DNA from: Hermodice carunculata
Taxonomy: Eukaryota > Annelida > Polychaeta > Eunicida > Amphinomidae
DNA length: 64,000 nucleotides
Direction: 5' to 3'
Assembly (NCBI GenBank): GCA_964020975.1
Contig: OZ026614.1
Location: 4,519,233 to 4,583,232 of the forward strand
Part shown: positions 22,993 through 34,135 of the stretch, in pieces
Position numbering within the stretch: the stretch's first letter is position 1
Layout of the letters: the number at the start of each line of letters is the position of its first letter
Program-made: the position numbers and the translations under genes
Notes under the pieces: generated by a model
The model's input: only the letters and a program-made list of their open reading frames with translations
The model's database searches: none
What the model was told of the DNA's origin: nothing

Positions 22993-25900
22993 ACGGTACA
23001 AGACAAAGGCTTCCCCATGCATGGACACGCGCTGCAGGTGGTGGGGGAGGGAACCAAGAGAGGGTCTGCATTGCGCGCACTTGTCAAGGCACCTGCTTCA
23101 TGCGCCTGTGTACAAATCAGTCTCAATCAGCTAAGACAGTTCATGGATAAGTCACATTATCATTCATATAAACGCATATAAAAAGTATGGATGTAATCTA
23201 TTTTATCATCCGTCAGTGTCTGTACTGTATATAAGTGTACTTTCATCATCAGACAACTTACCTATATCTGAACTCATAAATGGGGCAGGTGTTAAAGAAA
23301 TCAACTACTTTGATAACGTCACCCAGTCTGTATCGAAAGAGTCCATTGGTTGTCGTCATCACCACTTCATATTCTTTGCCCTTTTCGACCTAGGTGCAGA
23401 ATATTAAAGCAATAATCTTTAATGTGAATCTGCATGGAAAACTAATAGAATATGTAGGCAAGAGGTGAGAGTAGACAGGAGAGACCAAATGCAGATTTAA
23501 GGTTCAGCAGCAATTTGAAGAACACATAATTTTAGTTTAAATACCGTCATTGTAATATTTGACAAACAAAAACAAACTAGATAAGCAAAAATATGAGAAA
23601 TTGGTGATACACAAAACAGCAACTTTCGTGGAATGTATTTTGAAATCTTGGGATTTGAGGAACAGTGGCACTTGTAGAATGCGTAGCATTGGTCGGCTGA
23701 ACGTAGTCTCCAAACGAATCCTATGCACCGAAAAGGCCTTCCACTTTCACCGACAACATTTCCTCATCATTAAGGTTCAAACTGCCGTGTGGTGAAAAGT
23801 ATAAAAATCAACAAAGATAGCTATGCAGACTTTTAACACGGATTCTGGTGGTCACGTCACTCTTTGGTGCCGTTTTTGAAAGCCTGTTCTTGCTTAAAGT
23901 TCCAATACCCCATATAAACCAAAACTTTGTCTGGTTATAGGTGGCAGTAAAATGATTAAGCAATATACCAATATTAAGTGAAGTTTAATATATTCACCTA
24001 ATTGTAAGCACAAATACAAAAGAAATTCATGACAAGGGAACAAATAGCGGAGTATTTTATTTGGAGTTCAATGTTAAATTTATTTTAAAAATGCGTGTTT
24101 TCGTGGGTATATTATTTATTCTATATTCTCTGACATTCTTTGTCATAATCTTCTCATATCGCTCAAACTATGGTCACAGGTTACTCATTTTTACGATTTA
24201 ACTTCAGTATCAATATCATTTTGCCTTAGATATTTAAGATATATGGATATGGCTATTTCGTTTGCTTTTTATATTTCTGAATTTCTTTTAAAACAAGGGC
24301 ATTTCAGTGGTTCCAAATATGTAATAGTATATTTTCAATCTGGAAAATTTGCACAAAAAAAAGTTTTCGAAGATGTTTAAGAATACATTATTGTTGAACA
24401 AAGTCATATGGCACTTATTTTTTTATTATTATTATTATTTTTTTTTTTTTTTTTTACATCAAATTAGATTGAGTAAATCCGAGAGACATGTATCGTGATA
24501 TTTTATGTTGCACAGGAAGAGCTCTGGACAACATTCTCCGTAGATCTGAAAAATGTAGTGGCTAAAACTGCCGCTAGGAGGAACCTTTCCATGATACACT
24601 TTTCACGAGGATGGGTCCACAGTTTTCAAGCACCAGCATATACTTGTAGATACTTCGAGTATAGTGGTCCAGGTCACCAACTTTAACTTACCTTGGCGCG
24701 TTTTGGGCACAATGCGCCCAAAGCACGCCGAGGAAAGTTGTTGCCCGGATCACTATATTCTAAGTATCTACAGGCATGATGGTGACGGTGCTTGAAAACT
24801 GTGTGAGCTGTTGAGTCAGTCTAAAATGTGGTAGTAAAAGAGCTGAACCTATTCTATAGACAATTACGGACAGTGTTGGCCCTAAAAACCCTTCTTGTGT
24901 ACCTTGGCAGATGAAGAATAGTGGGTTTACCTGGGACCCGCCACACTCATTAGTTTGCAGAACAAATATATGGCACATATTTAGCCAAGGATCACAGATA
25001 GAACTGTACCTTCATTTTGAGTACAAGAAGACCTTGATGAACAATTTGTATGGTGTCCGGGTGTGATGATGTAAGACGTAATTGGTAGTTCATGTCGCAT
25101 GCGTTGTTCCGTCTATTTATGGATATTTACGGTATCAAATACACGTTTGTCAGAACCACATAACACTGTTTTTAAAGTTAATGGCGCAAGACGTACTCTG
25201 GTATTATGCAAATTGTTACAGACATTGTTATATCTTGGGCATACAAACAAGTTGCACTTTGTGTCCTTGATGGGTTTGTTCCATCTACAATTACTGCGCT
25301 CCTGCTGGATGCTGCAAATGCGCAATCTTGCATGAATTATTACATTTTTTTCTGCTGACGACAAGAGTTCAAAAAAGTATTACTCGCATTCAAAAATTTT
25401 AACTCAACAAAGACAGCAAAGTTAAATACAGCAAAAGGCAAAGATTCGATAATTACCCAAATTCAACATTCAGCAGCCAATACTAATGTGAAGAAACAAA
25501 TTTCACTCCTGACTTGAACAGGAGGTCACCCATAAAAGGCAATTGGTGGTTTTAAACTGGTTTTCTCAACATTTGCAATATTTTTCATTAATTGCAAACT
25601 TTAGTTTTTTCCAAAACATACAGGCTTTAAACACTTGAAACCCAAACTATATCACTTGTGCCAAAAGGTAAAAAAAGAGACACGGTAGGCCTGTCACTTG
25701 TAGGTGTTCTTAAAGAGTTCATTCTTCTTTAGGGCTTTGTAGTGTTTGTTAGTCATTTCTTTTAATACGGAAATGTGTTCTGCTTGTCTTATCCCCAGTG
25801 CTAGTCGATCCATAGGCGAACAAAGGATGTCAAAATGAGCTACTGTCATTTTCGGTTTCTAGTTGGGAATTGCAACGTAATATATTCACTGCGAAAATTG

Positions 25901-28389
25901 CATGATGTTTCCTTGCCTGTCGTTTGGGTTAGCAGCTTTACAGACACCGTGACGCTTTATTGGATTTTATTTTGTATATAAACAACAGTTTTCTTTTTTT
26001 TTTTGCGTCTCTAATATAAACTTCCCAAAAACTGTTTCGTCAAATATTATACATGAAAGTTTTCCCTTCATTACACCTGTTACAAGCCGGGCAGCGTCCA
26101 CTTAAACACCTTCCAACCCGTTTTCTTCAGTTTCAGTGCACCTTGTCTACTCAACGTCACCATATTCCAAATGGGCCTTACGAAGATTTAGACCTATAGA
26201 TTGTTTGAAGTGTTGACCATGGCAATGCGCGCAGAGAGCTGGTTCCTCACTTTAGTAAGTTAGGAATCGGCTCTCGGTCCATGTCGACAAAACGTGTCTC
26301 TGGTCTCCATAGATTCCGTCATAGCGGGGGACACAAGATGACGTGAAGTTGGCCTCCTGCGCGTCATGGGTCACGTGATCTCCTCAATTCCCTATCCATT
26401 TACATGCGAAACCTTTGTGGGAATGTTTTGAGATAACTACCGCACAAGTACTATCATTACCTTGGCACTTGCTGTACTTTGGTCAGTGCAAAATCAACAG
26501 CATCGTACAGAAATGAACATACAATTCATGAACACAAAAGGGGGATATAGCACCGTAAATAGTCAATTTTATGCTTCTATATATCGCTGTTTTATTTATT
26601 TTTTTTAATATATATTTTTAGATTTATTGATTTACCAGGTATAACACATATTAGGATCAGTCTTTTGTACGCCTACGCTGATATACTCACCTGGTCCAAG
26701 AAAACTGTTCTGGGTTGTTCTTCGTAGTGGTCCTCTACGGGGATAAACTCAAAGAATGTCACCTGAGGTATGAAATGATACCTGCTGACGGTCAGATCTT
26801 CTTCAAAATTATAACCCACGGTACCCTCAGGTGCCATGTGAGCGGCCGACACCACAGGCACGCCCTTTAAGGAGGATTGTTCTAGCAGGTTAGCACAGTG
26901 AGCGAAAGCTCCCGTATTGATCATCACAAAATGTTTTATATGCGGCCATACTCGCTTGGCAATCCCTTTTATACCAGCGTCAAAGTCTACTCTTAGTTGA
27001 TCTGCTCTTTTTTTGCTTGGTTTGAGATAAGAATCAAGTTCCTTACGAACGTCTTCTGGTATATCCAGGGTGGGGTTGACCCGCCCCAGCTCAATGTCTG
27101 TACACAGCTGCTCCCAGTGACGCTCGATCACTCGGAAAAAAGTATGACACATGTTACTGTGGGCTCCCTCTATCACTTCTAACTTTTTCTCTGATAAAGC
27201 AAACAACGCCTGAACATAAAGAGATGGAACCTCTTTATATATTCTCATATAGCATGCCGGCGTAAGGTTATATGGTAGAGGAGCATTCATGTAGGCTGCT
27301 GCGCCCGCAATCTGGATTCCTCCAGGAGAATATTTTGGTGGCGAGTGGAGTCGTATACAAATGTATCGCCGCAAACTGAATTTGAACTGCTTCAGGGATC
27401 TATACAACATGGGTCCCAAAGCAAACCAAGCGAGCGTCCGATACTTAGAACAATATGGCAGAACTCGACTTTCAGTAGAAGTGCCAGAACTTGAGGGTAA
27501 AAACACAACTCTATCAGCAGTGAGAACATTTTGCTTGCCGTTGGCTATGTCCTCCATGTATTCTTTATAATCCTCATAAGTTGTAAGCGGCTGATGCTTT
27601 ATATAGTCCTCCCTTGTCTTAATATCACGGAGTCCATGTTTTTGTCCATACTTTGTATCTTTATTTTCTCTAAGTACTTTAGCAAGCAATTTATCTTGTA
27701 CTTCCCTGCAGTTTTTAGTTAATTGGGTGAATTTCTTAAAGGTGTGTCGTGCATAGAATCCCAGAAATCGTACAAACATATACTGCAACATGAGGCTTCT
27801 GAGAGTGTGGCTGTTGGACGGATCCATTCGTGACATGTCCCATGCAACCAGAGCTACGCAAAATGCCAATGCAGCCAGTGATCCTATAACAAAGATTAAT
27901 TTAAATTTGCATGAATTTGACTTTAGATGGCAATATATATTTTCTTTAATACATTATTTATTTATGGGCGATGAATTAAATGGAAATTAAAAGATTTTAA
28001 GATTTTCTTCTCGAGAAAGGAACGAAAACATGGATCAACATGCACAAAGACTTCTTGGAATGAGGAATATAATGATAGGCTAATTTGTACTATAAAACCT
28101 CGTCCGTCTGAAGCAAGACGACTCTTGCTGTTTCACGTGGAGTCGACTTAGTGACACGTTGGCAGAAGGATCCATAATAGCAACTGACATCAGATCCACC
28201 TTTCAGAATAACTAGCATAATTAATAAGTTCTTATGTCTTTTATCTGATAAGAGTAATTGTCCTTTACCTGTAATGATAACTGATATGTAATAGGTGTGT
28301 AGGAAGGCCACCTGACAATGTATGGACGTGTAGGCCACGACTAACATGGCCACAGCCGCCACCAGCTTTAGTTTGGTCTTCTTAGACAT
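16793..28389 (-). CDS. GH3-domain-containing protein (GHDC-like), complete seven-exon gene, 635 aa
   Basis: Exons on the minus strand: 28269-28389, 26691-27883, 23262-23389, 21417-21562, 20557-20654, 19704-19790, 16793-16927. They total 1908 nt, stay in frame across every GT-AG junction and end at TGA. The ATG at 28387-28389 follows an acceptor (TTGTTGTAG) about 6 nt upstream, so a 5'-UTR intron is likely. Residues 8-23 and 33-55 (YYISVIITGSLAALAF and on) are hydrophobic, suggesting a membrane anchor or a signal sequence plus one helix. GH3 motifs: the nucleotide-binding loop SSSGTSTE at 171-178; a region with PEG near 392-394 where family members carry the second motif; YRLGDVIKVV from 458; and the C-terminal lobe ending MPRVLRR near 615-621. 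The family forms acyl-adenylates from ATP and a carboxylate; substrate and function in animals are not established. Donors are mostly strong (GTAAAG, GTGAGT, GTAAGT); exon 5 uses a weak GTATCG. The gene converges on a paralogue at 625-6348. Confidence 0.93.
18306..18396. repeat. (ATT)n microsatellite in GH3 intron 6
   Basis: About 90 bp of pure ATT. It may be the 3' tail of a retroposon ending at TGCACTGACGGCTT, but no body was recognised upstream. Confidence 0.95.
19435..19489. repeat. (TTTC)n microsatellite in GH3 intron 6
   Basis: CTT/TTTC tetranucleotide array in a longer pyrimidine-rich stretch (19415-19520). Confidence 0.95.
21620..21660. repeat. (GT)n microsatellite in GH3 intron 3
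   Basis: About 20 GT units, close to the exon 4 acceptor at 21562. Confidence 0.95.
22330..22991 (+). mobile_element. Putative retroposon 3' end with (ATT)n tail in GH3 intron 3
   Basis: An open frame at 22347-22700 (117 codons, GC-richer than its surroundings) is followed by an AT-rich trailer, an AATAAA within TTAATAAATTATT, and a 100-bp (ATT)n tract ending at 22991. That layout is typical of non-LTR retrotransposon 3' ends. I do not recognise the protein, so the class is unassigned. It lies antisense inside the intron. Confidence 0.4.
23390..26690. other. GH3 intron 2, mostly unique sequence
   Basis: 3.3-kb intron. Besides the hairpin at 24617-24804 and a T-rich run near 24420-24456 I see no recognisable element. 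Confidence 0.6.
24617..24804. repeat. Imperfect fold-back element, ~90-bp arms, in GH3 intron 2
   Basis: The left arm from 24617 (CCACAGTTTTCAAGCACC) pairs with the right arm ending 24804 (GGTGCTTGAAAACTGTGT). Pairing continues through TGTAGATACTT with AAGTATCTACA and a central GCGCGTTTTGGGC-type stem, with a loop of only a few nt. The size and shape suit a MITE-like or fold-back element. Confidence 0.85.
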
Positions 28390-28399
28390 GATAGATACC

Positions 28400-28718
28400 T
28401 ACAACAAAAAGATGAGACACATATACCAAGTGCATATCACTCCAACATATCTCTTATCTTGCAATTAACAGATCATGTAAATGAGACTAGCTACAATAGC
28501 TGAGAGCAAGAACACTGACAGTATTTATTCTATGGCGATAAGTCTGTCATTGGGTCGGGATATACGCAGATTGCCTGCAATCTTATATGTTAATACATGC
28601 GTGTCACCAATCTGAAGGCGTTGTGAAGTGACTCGGAGTTGTTTCTTGCGCAAGACACGATATCATAGGAATCAAAATGGGGTTGACTTACACTTTCATT
28701 TACACTGAATGTTGCTAA

Positions 28719-28763
<45 letters not shown>

Positions 28764-29319
28764 CTTGCAGTGTCATTTCTAAATGATGCAATAATCGACA
28801 AATAAACACTTTGCTATTTGCAATTCCTTTGCAAAGAGGTCATAACATATGGTGTGATCATTCACATGACTCGCTGCGTCCCTTCTGCTGTTACCATAGT
28901 TGTTTGTGTGTGCCTATGAACACAGTCTAAAGTTTACTGAAGTTCAGCTTCAAGGGCGAAGTTCATCTGCTGATTGGTTATGGTTTACAAATATCCTGTT
29001 ACTGTTCACACAGTTATGGGATACGTCCACGTGGATGTTCATTCGTGTTTATGTATCAATGCATACAGCATATAGCCTGAGATAATAAGGGGCTTCGCGC
29101 ATCTTTCATAAATCAAATCTGAAAATTGCTTACTGCACAGAAGAATGTTTGATATGTTTAGCCGAAGCGCTATATCCAAATGTATTTTTCGATTGGTTAG
29201 TCTACTTAAAGGCAAACCATACGGTCGTACATGACCAGAGCAGTTATGGACCTGAAATGCAAACAGAACCATTCATGTAGCTGTTGTGAATGCATCCAGA
29301 GATTGATAAAATGATGCAA

Positions 29320-29360
<41 letters not shown>

Positions 29361-29600
29361 GAAACAGCTGTGACCTCTAAGGTAATTATGCATGTATGTA
29401 CGTTTCTTTCTATTCTTAACTTAAAATCCTCGCTGTTGATGGCGTCCATCGGCCAAGGGAGCGGTCCATACAGCTTTCTACCTAATATATAAGAAATCCA
29501 TCTGGTGAAGAAAAATGAAGACATTCATTTTTCGTTGTTTAAATTATGTAATTGATGACATTCCTTTGTCTGTGTGCTAACACAGACACTCTGCTTTTCT
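28400..29600. other. Upstream of the minus-strand GH3 gene; promoter region unresolved
   Basis: The region should hold the 5'-UTR exon and promoter of the GH3 gene, since a splice acceptor lies at 28396-28397. No TATA box or first exon could be fixed. It includes (AT)n at 28721-28762 and a T-tract at 29322-29355. Confidence 0.4.
28721..28762. repeat. (AT)n microsatellite
   Basis: Uninterrupted AT about 330 bp upstream of the GH3 start codon. Confidence 0.95.
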
Positions 29601-29770
29601 ATTGTATTTGTGTCTTTTTGCCCAGAACCACTTCCTAGTAGTCAATATCCTATTCCGCAGTTCGAACTCTTTACTCTCCATAAGCTAACCTGTCCCTGTC
29701 TAACCTGTATATATATGGAATTACTATTGTCTATATTGCACACGTTCCTCTGTAAAATTTTGACATAGAC
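29601..29770 (+). repeat. Interspersed repeat R1, copy 2
   Basis: Plus-strand counterpart of 195-372, sharing CCACTTCCTAGTAGTCA and the ATTGCACACGTT end. It lies directly before the periodic arrays at 30060-31230 and may be part of the same element. Confidence 0.75.
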
Positions 29771-30059
29771 TATGAATTTCTTGGTTTTTGTTTGTGTGCC
29801 AAGCTAGACATAATGATTTTCTAGGAATTCTTTCTTTCTCTTTCTTTCCTTCTTTTCAGGCACACTTATGCAATATTTCATTTGAAAACTATTATACGTT
29901 GAACCTCCAAGCCAGGCATGGCTATACTTCCATTCATGAAGTCTGGAGTTTTTGTAAAGAGGTTCAACGGTTTGAAAGTTATGCAAATTACGGCCATATG
30001 AAAATTTTATTCTTGAGTATATCCAAAACCAATCCAACTTCAATTGATAAGTTTGTAAT

Positions 30060-30720
30060 CTGCATAATTTTGTAATTTGCATGTCACCTCTAAGATTCCG
30101 AGGTCAAGGTCATTTGGACATTTTCAATTTTCACCCAGCCTTAACTCTCTTAATTTTCATCCAATTTTGACCATGTTGGACCCAAATTGCAGCTATTGCA
30201 ACATTTCATATTTTTGTATTTTTCATGTAACCTTTTAAGGTCAGAGGTCGAGGGCATTCGGAGTATTAGAAGTTTTATCTAGCCATAAATGGGTCAAGTT
30301 CCATCTGATTTGGTCCATGTTGGGCTTAAACTGTAGATATTGTGGCACTGTATATTTTTGTAATTTATATGTGACCTCTAAAGGTCAAGGTCATTTGGAT
30401 CTTTGAAATTTTCATCTAGCTATAACTTGGTCCATTTTCATCCAGTTTTAAATATGATGGACTCACATTGCAGGCATTGCAACAGTGCACATTTCTGTAA
30501 TTTACATGTGACATCACAGGTCAAGGTTATTTGGCCCTTTGGAGTTTTCATCTGGCCATAAATTTCCATCTGGTTTGGGTCATGTTGGGCTTTAATTGTA
30601 GATATTGTAACTGTCTATGTTTATAATTTACATATGACGTCTAAAGGTCGAGGCTCACGGTCATTTGGGCGTTTGAAATTTTCATCTAGCCACAACTTGG
30701 TCAATTTGCATCTATATGTG
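30060..30720. repeat. Diverged tandem array, units ~130-158 bp
   Basis: About five units. Each carries a TTACATGTGACCTCTAAAGG-like start, then GGTCAAGGTCATTTGG, TTTTCATCTAGCCATAA and a CATGTTGGGCTTAAACTG-like segment. Unit starts fall near 30070, 30228, 30362, 30500 and 30628. Divergence between units is high, so it is old. Confidence 0.85.
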
Positions 30721-31230
30721 CAGATGTATTACAGTTCAAGGTGCCATTTTAACTTTAATTTACAGGAGGTTTGGGCTCTAGGGGCATCAAATCCATCACA
30801 AGAAAAAGCTGTGGCATTGTAATATATACTAAATAGGGGCATTTGAAAAGTTTTAACTTAAATATATCCTAAACTATTATAGCTAGGGATATCATTCTAA
30901 ATTTATTTCACAGGTTTGTGCTGTAGGTGCACCCAATAAACCGTACACAAAGGCGGTAGAATTTTAATTTACGCTTATTAGGGGCACTTGAAAAGTGTCA
31001 ATGTTGTATATCTTCATAACTATTATTTGGCAGAGGTGCCCTTCCAACTTTAATTCACAGGTTTGTGTTGTCGGCGAATCCGATGAGTCAAAAATAAAAG
31101 TTGCAAATTTGCAATTAATGCTGATCAGGGGCACCTTAAGAGTTTAAATGCTGAATACCTGCAAAAGTATCATAGGTATAGGTGCCATACCAAATTTAAT
31201 TCATAGGTTTGTGCTAAAGGCGCCCCCCCC
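30721..31230 (-). repeat. ~155-bp periodic array, reverse orientation of the 40-kb and 51-54-kb element
   Basis: Three units, each with AGGTGCC, an AACTTTAATTCACAGGTTTG-like core and AGGGGCA. Read on the minus strand these match the units at 39993-40876 and 51033-54395 (for example CAAACCTATAAACTGAAGTT). The array ends in a C-tract at 31221-31240. Confidence 0.75.
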
Positions 31231-31457
31231 CCCCCCCCCCCGCCACACACACACAAGCAAAATATGTATTTTTTTTTAATTCATGAACGTTTTGAAGACA
31301 CACAGACGAAGGGATTCTTCGTTACTGGTTCTTCATTGTGTTCCGTGCTCCGAAGGAAGGCATAAAACAAACAGAGAGAGGGTGTCCGCTGGGATTTGTA
31401 CTCCAGTTCTGTGCAGCTTGTCCCCATTCACTTTACTGACGCCCGCAAGTCATCCCC

Positions 31458-31784
31458 ATACCCTCTCGTTTCTCTCATCCGTGTACTCTCCCGTGCCTCT
31501 CATCCCCATACCTTCCCGTGCCTCTCATCCCCATACCTTCCCGTGCCTCTCATCCCCATACCTTCCCGTGCCTCTCATCCACATACCTTCCCGTGTCTCT
31601 CATCCCCATACCCTACCGTGTCTCTCATCCCTATACCTTCCCGTGCCTCTCATCCCCGTACCCTACCGTGTCTCTCATCCCTCTACCCTACCGTGTCTCT
31701 CATCCCTATACCTTCCCGTGCCTCTCATCCCCATACCCCACCGTGTCTCTCATCCCCATACCTTCCCGTGCCTCTCATCCCCAG
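31458..31784. repeat. 25-bp minisatellite, about 13 units
   Basis: Unit CTCTCATCCCCATACC followed by TTCCCGTGC, with a second variant carrying CTACCGTGT. Because 25 is not a multiple of 3, all three plus-strand frames stay open and give Pro/Ser-rich translations with a 25-residue period. Confidence 0.95.
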
Positions 31785-32461
31785 CATTGTCTGGCTTTTA
31801 CTTTATGGTTGACAATGGTCCATACTGGTACTACCAAACTTACTTTTGCTACGATATATAATAGTGTAAAGATACCTTGGGTGTTCTTAATTTATACACT
31901 GATTGTCCAATCTTTTTACATACTTGTGGAACTTCTAAGTCTGTTCATATTATATTCATACTTCACTGTTTGAAACACCCATTCGCATCACTAAGAACAT
32001 GAGCTAAGATTAATCTTTTTCACTTATTTTATACTCGGGGGTTGACTTGTTACCTTTTCCCTGTTCAACTCTTTCTTATCAGCAGAGCCTATCGCCGGTC
32101 AAACATTACCTACTGATTCACTTTAGGAAACGAAGTATCAGAAATTGTTACTAGTTATTGTTATTTAGGAATTTGAATTAATATTTCCGGCTCATTCACT
32201 CTTGCTTTAAAGAACTTATGTGCTCAAACCACAAAGTCAGCAACTAAATTGAAACGAATTCTTTGGAATACTGAACTATATATCTCCCTTTCACTCATTA
32301 TATTTGAGAGACTAGTGAACGCAATCCCACAGTATCAATGCGAAGTCAGGAGACCGTTTATTCCTGAACCATTCATTCTGATGGCACACGTATATTGGGT
32401 CTTCTATATACTAAGACCTCGATGAACCTATCTTTTATATCAGCAATAATGGTTGTTCTAT
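31785..32461. other. Nothing recognised
   Basis: AT-rich unique sequence with no long frame or repeat. Confidence 0.5.
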
Positions 32462-32545
32462 AAAATTAAATTAAATTAAATTAAATTAAATTAAATAGAT
32501 CGATGGACAGACAGACAGGTAGACGGACGGACAGACGTCTCCTTT
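32462..32545. repeat. (AAATT)n and adjoining GACA-type repeat
   Basis: Seven AAATT units to 32496, then irregular GACAGACG tetranucleotides. Confidence 0.9.
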
Positions 32546-33076
32546 GAAACTATAAAGTTTCATACACTATTCCACCATACAGACACCGGTATAGACAGGT
32601 AAAGAGTAATACATTTTTAGCACCATAAAGTTGACTAGAGGTGTTATGAGGTAAAGTCTACTAAGGTATTAGCTGAAAGCCATCTCTTCCACTGTACTGG
32701 GTGAAGATTGAAAAGAAAGAAATTCTGGAAAAAAAATGAGTATTATCACGGTTTTCCGACTTGAGTCGGACTAGAGAAAATTCCTTAGGTGGGTTAATTA
32801 TACTTTACCCCGGGTACTTTCCCTCTTACCACTTTAAACACTTTGAGGACTTTACTTTGTCATTTCAAATTCCATCTTGACACAATTTGACTAATTTTCT
32901 TAAGTTATTGTTGTATTTATTAGGTATTTAGTCATATCTCTTAATATATTTCAACAGAGGTTTGTGTAGTTTTTGTTTTTTATAACCTTTGTGTTGTAGT
33001 TAATGCAACAAAGTTCCAATCCTATTGACAAGATCGCTAAAAGGTGTGGTGTTTCTAGCAATACCAGGCAGCCAAA

Positions 33077-33281
<205 letters not shown>

Positions 33282-33504
33282 CTGCCAGACGGGCAGAAAC
33301 TCCAACATTCAGAAGGGAATTCCTTTGCTAGTAGCTTCATCAGCCAAGAGAAAATGTCCTTGAACTGTAATACAAAAGCAACAGATCCGTTTTTGAGCAG
33401 CAATATTTCTTGCAGCGATTTAATAACAGCCAGTTAGAAATTCTTCCAGGGGTTGCTGATCTGAACACCCTTGATAGGAATGAAAGCAGCCAAATAATCT
33501 CCAG

Positions 33505-34135
33505 GAGATATCAACATGAATCACTATTCCCAATGATATACTGGATATACCAATATGAATCAGCATTCCCAATGATATACTGGATATACCAATATGAGTC
33601 AGCATTCCTAATGATCCTCTAGATACATCAATAAGATTTAGTATTTCGAATAATATCTCCTAGATATATCAATATAAATTAGTTTTCAATATGAATTAGT
33701 ATTCCGAATAATGTCCTAGATGTATCAATATAAACCAGTAATGACCCTCTGAATATATAAATATGAATGAATATTCCTACTGATCTCCCAGATGTATAAA
33801 TATGTATCAATGTTCCTTCCTAGTGCTTGCCTTGATATATGAATCAGTATTCCTAATGATCTCCTGGATATATCAATATAAATACGTATTTCTGGGGATA
33901 TCACAGATATATCAATATGAATCAGTATCCATCCCTAATGAGCTCCTGGAGATATATATCTGAATCAATATTCCCAACAATAACCCAGATATATCAGTAC
34001 AAAACAGTATTCACAATGATCTCTTAGATATATCAATATGACTCAGGATTTTTAGGATCTAGATATATCAATATGAATCAGGATTTCTTAGGATCTCCTA
34101 GATGTATCAATATGAATCAGATTCTAAATGATCTC
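33505..34135. repeat. Degenerate ~39-bp minisatellite
   Basis: About 15 diverged units with the core GATATATCAATATGAATCAG then TATTCCTAATGATCTCCT. Spacing is 39 bp where best preserved (33551 to 33590) and drifts elsewhere. Confidence 0.9.

Noticed and set aside
31283-31973. Three overlapping 138-192-codon Pro/Ser-rich frames
   Set aside because: A 25-bp minisatellite keeps all three frames open; there is no sign of a start context, domain or splice structure.
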